Made by a program: the position numbers and the translations under genes | The notes under the pieces: generated by a model | Told to the model about the DNA's origin: nothing | Database searches by the model: none | The model's input: only the letters and a program-made list of their open reading frames with translations | NCBI GenBank assembly: GCA_963576565.1 | Contig: OY755045.1 | Coordinates: forward strand, 40,805,909 to 40,869,908 | Direction of reading: 5' to 3' | Length of the DNA: 64,000 bases | Source of the DNA: Aspidapion aeneum | Taxonomy: Eukaryota; Arthropoda; Insecta; Coleoptera; Brentidae | Shown: in pieces, positions 22,716 through 34,280 of the stretch | Position numbering within the stretch: the stretch's first letter is position 1 | How the letters are laid out: the number at the start of each line of letters is the position of its first letter

Positions 22716-22987
22716 TGTTAAGAGTAAAATACCCTTGTTTTAAAAGATATCGGAAAATGTTATTAAGAAGAGTTGTTTAGATGCAAAAGTGACGGCAGAT
22801 TTGCAATTTTCAGAAAAATCAGCCAACTCTGATTTTATAGGTCGATTTTGAATATTTTGTTTCGAAGATTTTAACCTGATTTTTATGAAAAATAAGAATC
22901 TGTCTTTACTTTTAAAAAAGTAATTAAAAAAATGGCCTAAAACTCAAAATGTAATCAACAAATATTAGTTGTTTTAAACTGTATCTA

Positions 22988-23508
22988 CAGTGTACTCCGT
23001 ACCCTCAAGGATCAGAAAATGTGTACTGTATAAGCGGACAAACGTTATAAAAAACAACACAATTAAAAAGTTATGTTAGAACGTACATTTTTTATTTGGA
23101 ATAAAATGGTTGTTTTTGACAAGTTCTTTTGCCCACCAACTTCCGCTTTAAACACATAAAATCGTACTAGACAATTTTTCCATTTAAGAATAAAGTCGAA
23201 ATTGACGGCCTGCCGCTTGCAACTCTCGTTCGAATGAGAAAACCGCGGAACCGATTATTGAAAAATTTCCGAATTTTTCGGGGAATCACCGGTAATATTC
23301 CGGTCTTAGCGTACACTCGTACGTTACAACCGGAATATTATAACGGAATTAGTAAAATATGGTACGTTATAACCGAAGTAGAAGATATAATAGGTACGTA
23401 CTCGTAATTGCCGGTAAAAAAAAGAGTATTTTGGTCGGACCAATGAAAGATGTATGTAATAACTGAAAGTACGTTATAACCCACGTACGTTATAACCGGA
23501 GTACACTG
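22988..23508. mobile_element. MITE-like element with CAGTGTACTCCG ends
   Basis: The left end is CAGTGTACTCCG and the right end CGGAGTACACTG, a 12-bp perfect inverted repeat. Internal repeats of ACGTTATAACC near both ends continue the symmetry. TA precedes the left end and TTA follows the right, suggesting a pogo/mariner-type insertion. No coding region. Confidence 0.6.
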
Positions 23509-24078
23509 TTACCTTAATTTTAGAAAAATTTTATAAGAGGTTTCTCAGAAAATATCAAGTTTGCTTAAGAATAAAGTACATAGAGGTTCTCTTACAAATA
23601 AAGCTATACTTTACTGTAGCGAAAAATTAATATTTTTTGGCAGACACCGTATATCCGAAAAAATACAAAATGTTATTTGATGTAAATACAGGGTTTTAAA
23701 CTATGGCGAGCTTCTTTGAAAAAAAAAAGTCAAATAGTAATAAAAAGTTTTCTATTTCGCTAAACCTTTAAAGTAGAGATACCGTCTATATAAAGGCTGT
23801 CTTATACATCAGGTGCGTCCCCAGCGGTAAGTACACACGCTCAGCATATTTAGGAAAAGAAAACAATGATACTCCTTCACCGGATTTGGATTGACATCCA
23901 CGAAAAGCACAGTGATATCCTTTTATTATCACTCTAATAAAGCACAAAGGTAACAAATACTAGCAGGTTTAAAACTGCCAAAATATGCGTTTAACAGACG
24001 TTAACGACTAGAACAACTCATGGACGTCGCGAAGTTTTAAGAACGTCAATATATGATAGTTTTGCACCTTAAAAAACA
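23509..24078. other. intergenic DNA
   Basis: AT-rich, with no gene or repeat boundary recognised. Confidence 0.35.
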
Positions 24079-24189
24079 TTATTTTCTTAATATATGCGTG
24101 CAAAAATTTACACTAGTACATCTATTTATTTGCCCATGTTCATTATTTAAATAAAAATGTAAAACACTTTTTCCCATATAAGCAGATTT

Positions 24190-24600
24190 ACGCTTTTTTT
24201 TAGTGTAATTAATACCTCGCACGCACTTTCTCTCAGTGTGATATGTTGTCCATCCCCACCACTCGATTTTGGAAGCAGGGTGCTTTGTCGCGTCTGTGGT
24301 GGCTCTTCTGTGGTAAAGGCTTCCGTTGGTTGACATGACAACGTCGCATGCTTTCGCTGGGCAAAGACTCAGGTGTTGCAGTTGCGTCCATTATTATAAC
24401 AATGCCCGGTCACAGTAAACAGCTCGGTTACGTCGCCTGGGTTTCTTGGTAATCTGGGCGTCTGGGAATTGTTTACATTCGATTTTTCTTTTAATTATTT
24501 TGCATAATGTCTCCTGTGTGCGATGCAGTGTGTGTTTTACTGAAACCGTTTTCCAGGTGGAACGACGATGACAAAAAGACTTTTTGAACTCTGAAAAGCC
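24190..24600 (-). other. GC-richer patch, possible host exon
   Basis: This stretch is clearly richer in GC and CpG than its surroundings and has overlapping minus-strand open frames. One frame (CQPTEAFTTEEPPQTRQSTL) reaches a possible splice donor (CGAG|GTATTAAT on the minus strand) at about 24215. I recognise no protein family. It could be a 5' exon or promoter-proximal region of a host gene, or merely old repeat sequence. Confidence 0.2.
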
Positions 24601-24694
24601 GTCCCTTATATTTAACGTAAATAAACCGGCTAAGGTTAAAGACAAAGCGTACATTATATTTTAAAGAAGGATAGATGCATTGCCTCACATACAA

Positions 24695-26187
24695 GCCGTA
24701 AAATTTAAATAAAATTGCAACTGCATCATCGTGAACCTACTACCTACCTGCTTTCGCTGATTTTACTGGATTTAGGTAAGTTCTTCATAGAGTAGGTATT
24801 TACATTATTAGCATATTAATGTTTTTTTATTTTATTTATTTAATTAATTCCATATTAAATATCAGTTTTCAGTTTTACCTAAGTTTTAAATCTGGGTGAA
24901 TATACTACCTATCAAAAAGAAGCTTTCGCCTATAAAAATATAAAATTCAAAAAAGTTGCTAAGTAAGGCAGTATAATATTCTATGATTCAACTTGAAAGT
25001 TGGGCAAACTCTCAAAACTGGTTTGCATAGAAAGTTGCATTAAGTATTTTTTCATAAAAAGTTAAATAAAATAATTAAGAATTATTCTAAAAACCGTTTA
25101 GTAATTAAAACTATTATAAGTTTAGTAAAGCTTTTTTATTACTTTCTATTATTAATTTTTCACTTGACTTTTTTTTTATTGTAAAAATATATGTCGCAGG
25201 CCTATTATAATAGTCCTATTATAATTATGTTTAATGTTTTTGTATTTTTATTTTTAAATAAACATATTTTTAAAGTATTGGCAGTTTGCTTGATTGACCC
25301 AAGAATCTCGGTTGGGTTGGTATGTCAGAGGGGGGGGCAAACATAATAAATATTGTATAAAACGATTTTACATAGTGACCAGGACGTATATTCTACGTGT
25401 CAGTTTGAGATTTGGGGGGGATTTCCCCTTTTTCTCCTCCCGTAGATCCGAGCCTAGGTAGGTGCAGATCCGTTTGTTATACCGACGTCACATAATTTGC
25501 GATTCTTTTCCACGTCACAAATGGACAGGAGGGTTAATCACTTTTTTACCCAACTGCAGCACTGCGAAAGGAAGGGTAATGTTTTTCGCTTAGGATGATG
25601 TATGATGTAAGAATGTATGTAAGTTTAAGTCGCGCTAAAGGCTAAAGGGCTGAACCGATTTTGACGAAAAAGGTGTCGTTGAACTGCTAGTGATCCCTAA
25701 GGTGCTATAGGCTATATTTTTCTAAACAGGAGTCAATATGGCGGTCGTCAGACGCCATTTTGTCACATGATGTCGGATTTAAGGCATACAAATTACCTAA
25801 ATTTCAGGCGATTTTAATGAAATGCCTTTTATAACCCAATGCAAATGTCCTCTAATTTGCTGTAATTACTTTGTAGTCCTCTCTGCTCCCACCCATCTCT
25901 CATCCTGTCATTCCCCCCATCCTCTTAAAAACCCATATTCGCATAATTTTATCAAATATAAGGCGATTTTAAAAATTATTTCTGCAAACGCTTTAAGACT
26001 TTTTTTCCAACACCATTTTACTAGTTCCCTTCTCCCTCTCTCCTTCCCCACCTTTACACAATGGAAGGTAAGGCTGTTTGCGTCCGTAGGAAATCTACAC
26101 GTACTTTTTGGGTAACGCTAAATGGATCGTAAATGCATATTTTTAAAAATAAGGCTGATATAAATTAAACCTAAAAGTTGGAAATAA
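24695..26187. other. AT-rich intergenic DNA
   Basis: Mostly AT-rich. Around 25560-25830 it holds a dispersed-repeat type sequence (gggctgaaccgattttgacg, then tgtcacatgatgtcgg). Open frame 25822-26115 has no family signal. Confidence 0.35.
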
Positions 26188-26316
26188 ACTAGTCGCGGTT
26201 GGGTACAAAATTAAATTGTTAATTTCTTAAGTGCGTTTTGGTCATCAAAACTAAAAGTTGAAGCATGTCGTACATTATAGATATACCTATCAATTTTGTA
26301 CCCAACTGCGACTAGT
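26188..26316. mobile_element. short MITE
   Basis: Inverted ends ACTAGTCGCGGTTGGGTAC and complement GTACCCAACTGCGACTAGT, about 24 bp with one mismatch, in a 129-bp element. No convincing target duplication and no coding region. Confidence 0.6.
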
Positions 26317-27056
26317 AGGTACAAGTAGATTTAGCAGTTAAACGTTTTTTTTTATAGGCCATTTGCTAAAATCTTGAAAAGATGCTCTTTTACGAAAAAA
26401 ATAGAAAGAGGGCAACATAACCTATTTACTATTATGTCTTGAATGTCAAAGCATATTTTGAAGATAATAAAATAATAAAACTATAACTCTATGTGTTATA
26501 ATGAGAACAGTTGCTGGAATTTCAATTTAATTTTTTTTTTACTTTACTTTTATAAAAAGTAGTTTTTGTTGAAGTTAAAAAGATTCGGTTTCACTTCTGG
26601 CCGACTACAAAAAAAACAGAATACAATTCACAAAGATAAACATCAGAAAAGTTTGAAATAGGCTGCTATAAGTACACATGCGGGCACGGCGCACAGTGGG
26701 GCCGGGACACATAAAAGTTACCGAAAATTCTATATGCATATAATGTTTATTGAAATTGTCTATAAACGCATTTTTATTCTTAAAATTAATAATTTAATGA
26801 AAAATTATTGTCGCACGAGCAGTTAGCCGAGGTGTGCAGTACGCTAAAGCAGTACTTACATATAGCAACAAAATTTTATATTAAAACTTAAAGTAATTAA
26901 AAAAAAAACAACAACCCTTATTGTAATTTCATTATCTAGGTAAAATAACCTTTAATTTGATAGCCCACAACCCATGTTAATAAAATGAATAAATTTAAAA
27001 ATGATCTATTTAAAAAAGTATATTTAAAGGAATAAAAAAAACAACAAAACAAAACT

Positions 27057-27134
27057 AAACTACGCTATAATTATCACAATCTGAAGTAGCGGGGTAAACT
27101 ACGCTATAATTATCACAATCTGAAGTAGCGGGGA
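27057..27134. repeat. 39-bp tandem duplication
   Basis: Two copies of aactacgctataattatcac followed by aatctgaagtagcgggg, 39 bp apart, inside the Transib-like element. Confidence 0.85.
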
Positions 27135-27229
27135 GACGATGGAGATGGATTTGGCCAAATAATGTTTGGGGGTCTTTTGATTGCGGATTCCCGACCACCA
27201 ATTTTAATGGAACCAGCCAAGTAACGAAA

Positions 27230-29646
27230 GCAAAGGAGGAGGCACTAAATACATTGTTTACCGGGACGCGTCAGATGAGCTGAATTTGAGATATGTTGAA
27301 GGACAAACCTTCCTGATATTTTTACCAAAAAAAATTAGGAAGGTCATAGGATTCGTTTTCGAGCTATACTTATTTAAATGTGCGCCACTGAAATATGGGA
27401 AAATATGACCATTTGTAGTTTTTTTGTAATAACTTATCGCCAAATAAAAATAAAAAACTGACATTAGCTTTACTTTATCGGTAAAAGAGTTCTTTTAAGA
27501 ATTTTATCAGTTTTTGACATATAGTTTCCGTCACATACCTACAGAGTGGCTCAAAATAATAAGAAAAAAATACAGGAAAAATACCTGAGATTTATTAAAT
27601 ATAAAGAAAGGAAACTAAAAATGCATGGTCAAAATTAACTTCACTTGCTTTCATGTGAGTCGCTTTAACTATTCTAGAGTGATGTTTGCATAATAGGTTA
27701 TGTGATAAGCTTACAGGGTATTTCAAAAAAAAAATAATTCTACGCATGACACGTTTCCTAATTGTCTACGGAATAGTGTGTTTACCGGGACGCGTTAAAT
27801 GAGGTGAATTTTTGATAGGTTTGAGCCCAAGCCGTCTAAATACTCGTCTCAGAGAAATTGGGGGTCATCGGTTTCGTTTTCGAGCTGTAATTATTTAAAT
27901 CCGCCACTGGAAGAAAGAAAAATGTGAATTTTTGTAGTGTTTTTGCTATAACTTCTCGTCAAATAGAAATAAAAAACCAATATTAATTTTATTTAGTTGA
28001 AAAAAAAACTCTTTTTAAGTATGTTTTCGATTTTTTTTAGTTTTCGTCACATATCTACAGAGTGGCTCAAAATATGAATAACAGAAATACAGGAATAATA
28101 ACTGGGATTTGTTAAATATACCTAATAGATGAAATTAAAAATACATAGTCAAAATAAATTCATTTGCTTCAACGTGAGTCGTTGTACTTATTGTAAAGTA
28201 ACATTTACATACATAATGGTTTATGTAGTAAACCTTAAGGGAAAATCAAAGATTTTTTAAATTAAACAAATAATAGGTGTACTAACTGTGTAGCGGAATA
28301 GTGCGCTTAACGGGATGCGTCAGGTCAGGTGAATTTGAGATATGTTAGAGCCCAAGCCATCCTGAAACTTGCTCAAAAATATTGGGGGGGGGGTCATCGG
28401 TTTCGTTTTTGAGCTATACTCATGAATTTTCGCTACAACTTCAATCTGTTTATAGGGATAAAAAGTTGATATTTAAACTTTTATCAATTAAGTTTGTTTA
28501 CAGGCTTTCTTTCTGAAAATTTTTGGCAGAACCCCCGGAAAGGGGTGAGTAGACCCCTTTTTGTCTTTTTGTCCCCACATTTCCTATATTCTAGCATTAA
28601 ATAAGTATAACTCGAAAACAAAACCGATCACCACCCACTTTTTCTTGAAACAAGTATTACGACGGTTTAGGCTCTAACATATCTCAAATTCAGTGCATCT
28701 GACGCATCCCAGTAAACATTTTCCACACACTATTCCATAGGCAATCAGTACACATGTTATGCGAATTTCAAAAATGTTTGAAATACCCATTAAGTCTATT
28801 ATTATTATTGTATTTCAATTATTCAGAGTTTGAGCCACTATGTAGATATATGATGAAAACTATGTGTCAAAAAATGAGAACATACTTAAAAAGACTCTTT
28901 TTTTTTCAACAAAATAAAATTCATATTGGTTTTTTATTTTTCTTTCACGAGAAGTTATAACAAAAACCTACAAAATCTTACATTTTACCATAATCCATTT
29001 AAATAATTATAGCTGGAAAACGAAACCGATGACCACCCAATTTTTTAGGCTCAAACATATCTTAAATTCACTTCATTTGACGCATCCCAGTAAACACACT
29101 ATTTCGTAGACAATTAGTAAATATGTCATGCGTTGAATTATTTTTTTTTTGAAATACTCTGTTAGCTTATAAAATAACCCATTATGCAAACATCACTCTA
29201 GAATAGTTAAAACGACTCACATGAAAGCAAGTGAAGTTAATTTTGACTATGCATTTTTAGCTCCCTTTCTTTATACGTAATAAATCTCAGGTAATTTTCC
29301 TGTATTTTCTTTTAATTATTTTGAGTCACTCTGTAGGTATGTGACGCAAACTATATGTTAAAAATTGATAAAATTCCTAAAAGGACCCTTTTTTCAATAA
29401 AATAAGACTAATATAATTTTTTTGTTTTTATTTGGCGATAAGTTATTACAAAAAAACGACAAAAGGTCATATTTTTCCATATTTCAGTGGCGCGCATTTA
29501 AATAAGTATAGCTCGAAAACGAATCCTATGACCCCCCCCCCCAATTTTTTTTGGTAAAAATATCAGGAAGGTTTGGCCTTCAACATATCTCAAATTCAGC
29601 TCATCTGACGCGTCCCGGTAAACAATGTATTTAGTGCCTCCTCCTT
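27230..29646. mobile_element. multi-unit foldback element
   Basis: The outer ends aaaggaggaggcactaaata and complement are perfectly inverted. Each arm is built of tandem units of about 525 bp. A boundary motif (gtttaccgggacgcgt, then tgaatttgagatatgtt) recurs at about 27255, 27779 and 28305, and inverted at about 28690, 29060 and 29600. Units also share cagagtggctcaaaataat and gttttcgagctatact. The centre is near 28440-28620. Open frames (27258-27464, 28754-28960) show no family signal. Confidence 0.75.
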
Positions 29647-31243
29647 TAAGTAAGGAAATTTACTTCTGTCTTTTTCTCGGATGAGATTGTACTGATTTCT
29701 TGAAAGCCAACTTCTACAAAAACCGAGAGCGCCTCAGTTTGTGACAATTGATTGTTATTCGTTTCTTTTACTACTTTTGTTTAAAAGCTTATGTATTCAG
29801 AAGCTCAATCGGGATTTAAAGATAATTATTTTAATAGTTTGGAAGCTTAAATTATAAACTCCATTTGGGCAGCATATAATATTTTCTCAATTGTGTTTTT
29901 TTTCGCAAATGTGCAGTTTTCTGATGTTTATTGTTTTCACTGCATTATGTAAACTCTGTTAGCAGACGATATACTTTATAATAGACAAATTTTGGAAGTT
30001 AAATTACTTTCCAACCAATTTCTGTTTGTTCAAATAAAAGTTGATTCATTTCTAGCAGCTTTTTTCCACTTCTTTTTAAACTATAACATACATTTTGACA
30101 CTTTTAGTCTGAATTTAAAGACGGACATTCTTTTACTTTTATTGAAATATTATGACGTCTGATTTCAAAGTAATCCAAATATTATTTTTTTATTTAAATA
30201 AACAATTTTCGACCCTAATATTTCTAAATTCTGTCTTTATTAAAATATAACAAACTTATTTTCTCCTGTCATTTTTAGCGCACAATATACCAAAAGCTAC
30301 AAGAAAATATATACAAAATTATATATCTTTGCTTTTGTGAAAAATAATTTGAAGCAATTTTGGATTTTGCCTTTTTGTCTGTATGTATGCCTATATGTTT
30401 ATATAACTGTAACCAAAAAATATTTATTCAATTTTTTTAGGAAATTAATAAATAGTTGCGGAGAAAATAAGTACTTATTTTTTATTCCAATTCTGATTTT
30501 AATCTTTTAAGCTTAAATGCCCAAGAATTGGCAGAATATGATTCTAAACTGTGTTAAGTCTCTTTTTTAACTAGGCAAAGTTGTTAATAAACAAAAACAG
30601 AGTGATATTTTTTTATTAAATTTAAATTATAGTGTATGGGACATTTAGACGGAAATGTGGCTTGTTAAAATGTCACACAATATGCAAATGTTTGAAACTC
30701 TGAAAATCGTTTTCTTGAGTTAAACCGCAAAATACTGCAAAAAATGCTTATACCCCATTAAAGATGAGGTTTTGTACAAAAGGAAGTAATAAAAGTGTGT
30801 GATGGATTCGAATGGATCCTTAACTTTTAAGCCAGCTGAAACTACAGTTTTAAAACAAAACTCAATTTCTGTTACGTTTTGATTAGAATTTAATTATCTA
30901 AATAACATTACAAAATAAAATAAATAAATTTATACTAAACAAATCTATACTTACCTTGGTTAGTGCTAGCCATTTACTTTTTAGTTCTAAGAAATTCTGT
31001 CACAGAGAAAATGACCTTTGAAAGTACCAAATATTTTACTTTAAAGAATGCATATGTAACACAATTAAAATAAAGTTACCTTTGACAAGCGCTATTAATT
31101 GTTTTGTTGTACGCACTTTTTCATGGTTGCCTTAAATAAGGAAAAAGATGCAAGGAGGATAATTTTGAAGCATTTTTTTCACTTAAATTTTATATCCTGA
31201 GTTTCATATTTTTGGTAACTTTAATGGGTCCCGGGCCACTGTG
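29647..31243. other. right part of the Transib-like element, no coding sequence seen
   Basis: Strongly AT-rich, with no long frame and no conserved DDE or zinc motifs. Confidence 0.4.
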
Positions 31244-31248
31244 CGGCG

Positions 31249-31857
31249 CGACAAATAAAAATGGGTTAACTTTAATTATTTGCAAAATAGTTGTAAATAT
31301 TCATTAAACATGGTAGGTCCTAATAGTCTGATAGAATTTGAGCTTGCAAAGTTGGTGTTTTCGAACATAATCAATTTTCTAATGTTGGTGTAGTCACGAT
31401 TTTGACATATATTAGAATTTGTTCAAAATGGAGTCCTTTTTTTTAAATTTTTTTGGTTCTTGTACATCTTAGAAAAAAAAGTTTTAAACAAAAGTTAAAG
31501 ACAATAAAATTTCCTACAAAAGCGCGTTCATACATTTTTTTGTCAGAGATAGTTTTCGAGTTATGAGGCTAAACATTACGCCGCCATTTTGGATTTTGAT
31601 ATGATTTCGGATGAATTAAGATTAATTAATAGCCTATAAAATGATATCTCATTGAGTTGTCTGGGTAGTACCCTTGCTGAGATAAGAACCCTGAAGTGTC
31701 ATCGCTACACCCGGTTCCTATTTATTTCCATAGTACCTATATGCAAAATAAACCGATATTATGAAGTTTTATGTAATTTTCTTAAAAGATAAGAACTTTA
31801 TGTTATGTTATGTCCTTTTTAAATGGTGTATATGGTGTATCACAAGTGGTGTTAAGG
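31249..31857. other. intergenic DNA
   Basis: AT-rich DNA between the Transib-like element and the LTR retrotransposon. Nothing recognised. Confidence 0.4.
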
Positions 31858-31862
31858 CTGAC

Positions 31863-32287
31863 TGTTTAATTACAAAATTAAATAGATTTTTTTCATAAAT
31901 CTTCATTTTTAGTTAAAATTATTATGTAAACACAGGTGATCTTGAGAAATTAGGTTTTAATAACATAAACTAACCTTCTCAAGTTTACCTATTTAAATTA
32001 TATAAATTATTTAATTTATAAAACAACACATTATATGGAATTTTATATTTTATAATTTATCACGAACCATAACAATTTTTAAGTATAAAAAGAGACGATT
32101 TATCTTAATAAAGCAGATTCAACATTTGATAGTTGTTCTCACTATAACTACTTAAGTTTACTGTACCATAACCTTCTTGGTCATTGCAGGGAGTGAGGCT
32201 GCTCCCTGGCAGTAAACTTTTTACTTTAATCCCGCTGCTTAACCAAGCCGAGTTAAGCAAGTGTAATTGTCAAGCACAGCTTGCACA
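31863..32287 (+). repeat. 5' LTR
   Basis: 425 bp, TG...CA. It differs from the 3' LTR by small deletions near its start (loss of a cttttttaccattttt-type stretch) and a few substitutions, so the insertion is not very recent. An AATAAA lies at about 32108. Confidence 0.9.
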
Positions 32288-32288
32288 T

Positions 32289-32306
32289 TGGTCCTTCGAA
32301 CCGGAT
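32289..32306 (+). promoter_or_regulatory. primer-binding site
   Basis: TGGTCCTTCGAACCGGAT begins one base after the LTR end. It starts with TGG and contains the complement of a T-loop GGTTCGAA. A second, partial copy (agcacattggtccttcg) lies at about 32309-32325, an apparent duplication of the LTR end plus the primer site. The tRNA is not assigned. Confidence 0.7.
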
Positions 32307-32390
32307 CAAGCACATTGGTCCTTCGACGAAAGAAACCACCGCCGACGCCCGTAAGAAGAACACCACTACAGCCCAACCGTCCACTAGAGC

Positions 32391-33060
32391 GACCTTCCAC
32401 CTACGAGAAAGTCCGTCCACCTGCCCGTACGACTGTCCGTACACTTGTCCTGTCCGAAGCCACTACGTAAGAGAGCCTCAACCAGAGCGACCTTCCACGA
32501 GAAAGTCCATCCATTCTACAAGCGTCGAAAAACCGTCCACCTAACCGTACGACTATCCGTACACTTGTCCTATCCGAAGCCACTACTCAAGAGAGCTTCA
32601 ACCAGAGCGACCTTCCACGAGAAAGTCCGTCCATTTTACAAGCTGCAAAAAGCCGTCCTCCTGACAGTACAACTAGCCGTACACTTGTCCGAAGCCACTA
32701 TTCAAGAGAGCTTTAACCAGAGCGACCTTCCACGAGAAAGCCCGTCCATTCTACAAGCTGCAAAAAGCCGTCCACCTGGCAGTACTACTATCCGTACACT
32801 TGTCCGAAGCCCCTATTCAAGAGAGGTTCAACCAGAGCGACCTTCCACGAGAAAGTCCGTCCATTGTACAAGCGTCAAAAAGCCGTCCACAGCCCGTACG
32901 ACTATTCGTACACTTGTCCTGTCCGAAGCTACTACGCAAGAGAGCTTCAACCAGAACGACCTTCCACGAGAAAGTCCATCCATTCTACAAGCGTTAAAAA
33001 GCCGTCCACCTGCCCGTACGACTGTCCGTACACTTGTCCTGTCCGAAGCCGCTACGCAAC
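32391..33060 (+). repeat. leader tandem repeats, 115-120 bp
   Basis: The landmark gaccttccac occurs at 32391, 32489, 32609, 32724, 32839 and 32958, giving units of 98-120 bp, with five nearly full repeats. Units carry cgtacacttgtcc and aagagagcttcaaccagag. They stay open in several frames on both strands, giving long spurious frames. The array lies between the primer-binding site and gag. Confidence 0.85.
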
Positions 33061-33139
33061 CTTCATAATTAACAGGCCAACAACAACATAAACAAAAAAA
33101 TCAATAAGAAGAAACCAGTACAAGAGCCAACGGACCACA

Positions 33140-33376
33140 ATGATAGGAAAAAATCTAGAAAGAATATTGCTAGAAAGGCAGCTAAGAAGATACAAAATGG
33201 GCTCACACCTTCTAGATTGCCTTCTAGACATACACATAATGGAGTATGCGTCAGCACAAGAACTAAAAAAGCTCCTACTGCATGCCGAAGATGTACTTGA
33301 ATTTTCACAAGCGATTAAAGTCAATTGGGAGCCAATAATCATAAACATAATTTACTAGAAATGGGATGTCGAGACG
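33140..33376 (+). pseudogene. gag-like N-terminal part, cut by the palindromic element
   Basis: The frame starts at ATG 33140 (MIGKNLERILLERQLRR), is basic and leucine-rich, and runs to a TAG at 33356-33358. After that stop the same frame continues a few codons to the 6-bp CACATT at 33377. On the far side, the frame 49886-50308 has the same codon phase, so the two were one gene before the insertion, interrupted by this single stop. The gag assignment rests on position after the leader and on the phrase LPTLKEVLQYLIERIEEL in the second part. Confidence 0.55.
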
Positions 33377-33382
33377 CACATT
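33377..33382. repeat. 6-bp target duplication, left copy
   Basis: CACATT here matches 49886-49891 exactly, directly outside both ends of the palindrome. Six base pairs is the duplication length of Polintons/Mavericks. Confidence 0.85.
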
Positions 33383-34280
33383 AGTAGATATACTATACGG
33401 GTTCTGGCTCACTTTTTCCATGTAAAGCCCCATAAGACGAAAACGTGGTCATTTTTTTGGATATGTCACACAATATTTAATTCGAGGCAGTAATTTCCCC
33501 ATAAGACGAAAACGTGGACATTTTTTCGATATGTCACAGAATATTGGAGGCAGTAATGTCTCCATGTCTTTTTTGTACTACCCAATCTAACCTTCAATAA
33601 ATGTTTGACCCTCAGTTGACTCTTTAGGTGTTGCAGTTCATCTTGTACCTTAGGCAGACCTGTAACTTGCTATATTTTGCTTGTTACAGGACTGTAGTAT
33701 TCACCTAATCAGTGAGTTACTTGAAAGCGATTTTATTGCTTTAACGAATGTCTATTGATTCTTTCAGTTTAAAGCCCTTTATTTTCTCCACTTAAAGATG
33801 TTAATTGTTTTAATAGATAGTTCGTTATTTTTTAAATTGTTAGTATTACTTACTTGGACTAGGTTCATAGTAAACACTTTAGAATATTTTTTACTTGTTT
33901 ATTTTTAAAAAGTTTTATATACAGATACAATTAATTATATAATCTTATTCATAGCATAGAGAAATATATTATGTCCTTCTATGATCATATATCTATAGCT
34001 AAGTAGACTTACAAGTTCTATTAATCATATTTAGACGGTATATTATAATAACATTACAGGTACTATGACTATCATTATATATATTCATTTTTACATGAAC
34101 ATATTAGGCGCTACTAAACTTTTGCTAATTCTAGAGGTTTTATAATATAATCTATAGGCAAAACCAAGATTAAATTTAGGTTATACTTATATATAGTTCA
34201 CTATTAAAAATATCTAACCAAACACAATAAAAACATAAACAAGACACCATTATTAAAATTACATTTAACCTAAGTTATCA
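33383..34280. other. outer non-coding end of the left arm
   Basis: AT-rich. A segment of about 70 bp (cccataagacgaaaacgtgg and following) occurs twice in tandem at about 33430-33560 but only once in the right arm. The remainder mirrors 49057-49885. No gene seen. Confidence 0.6.

Larger units (their letters stand above)
26692..31243. mobile_element. Transib-like transposon remnant
   Basis: Ends are CACAGTGGGGCCGGGAC (26692) and the complement of CACAGTGGCCCGGGACC (31243); the match continues through AAAGTTACC. Perfect 5-bp duplications CGGCG flank it (26687-26691 and 31244-31248). CACAGTG-type termini with GC-rich 5-bp duplications are hallmarks of the Transib superfamily, the RAG1-related cut-and-paste transposons; the terminal heptamer equals the V(D)J signal heptamer. 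No RAG1-like coding sequence is visible. A 2.4-kb foldback (27230-29646) accounts for over half the length, so the copy is non-autonomous. Confidence 0.65.

Noticed and set aside
24079..24694. A confident host gene in the GC-richer patch
   Set aside because: Several overlapping frames, no recognised domain and only one weak splice site. Kept as a low-confidence region only.
27230..29646. Exact target duplication for the multi-unit foldback
   Set aside because: Similar aagtaa strings lie near both ends, but at different distances. No exact duplication can be defended.
32253..33091. Several overlapping open frames in the LTR leader (SCPKPLRKRASTRATFHEK-type)
   Set aside because: They are by-products of the 115-120-bp tandem repeat and are open in several frames on both strands. 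The gag frame starts after them.
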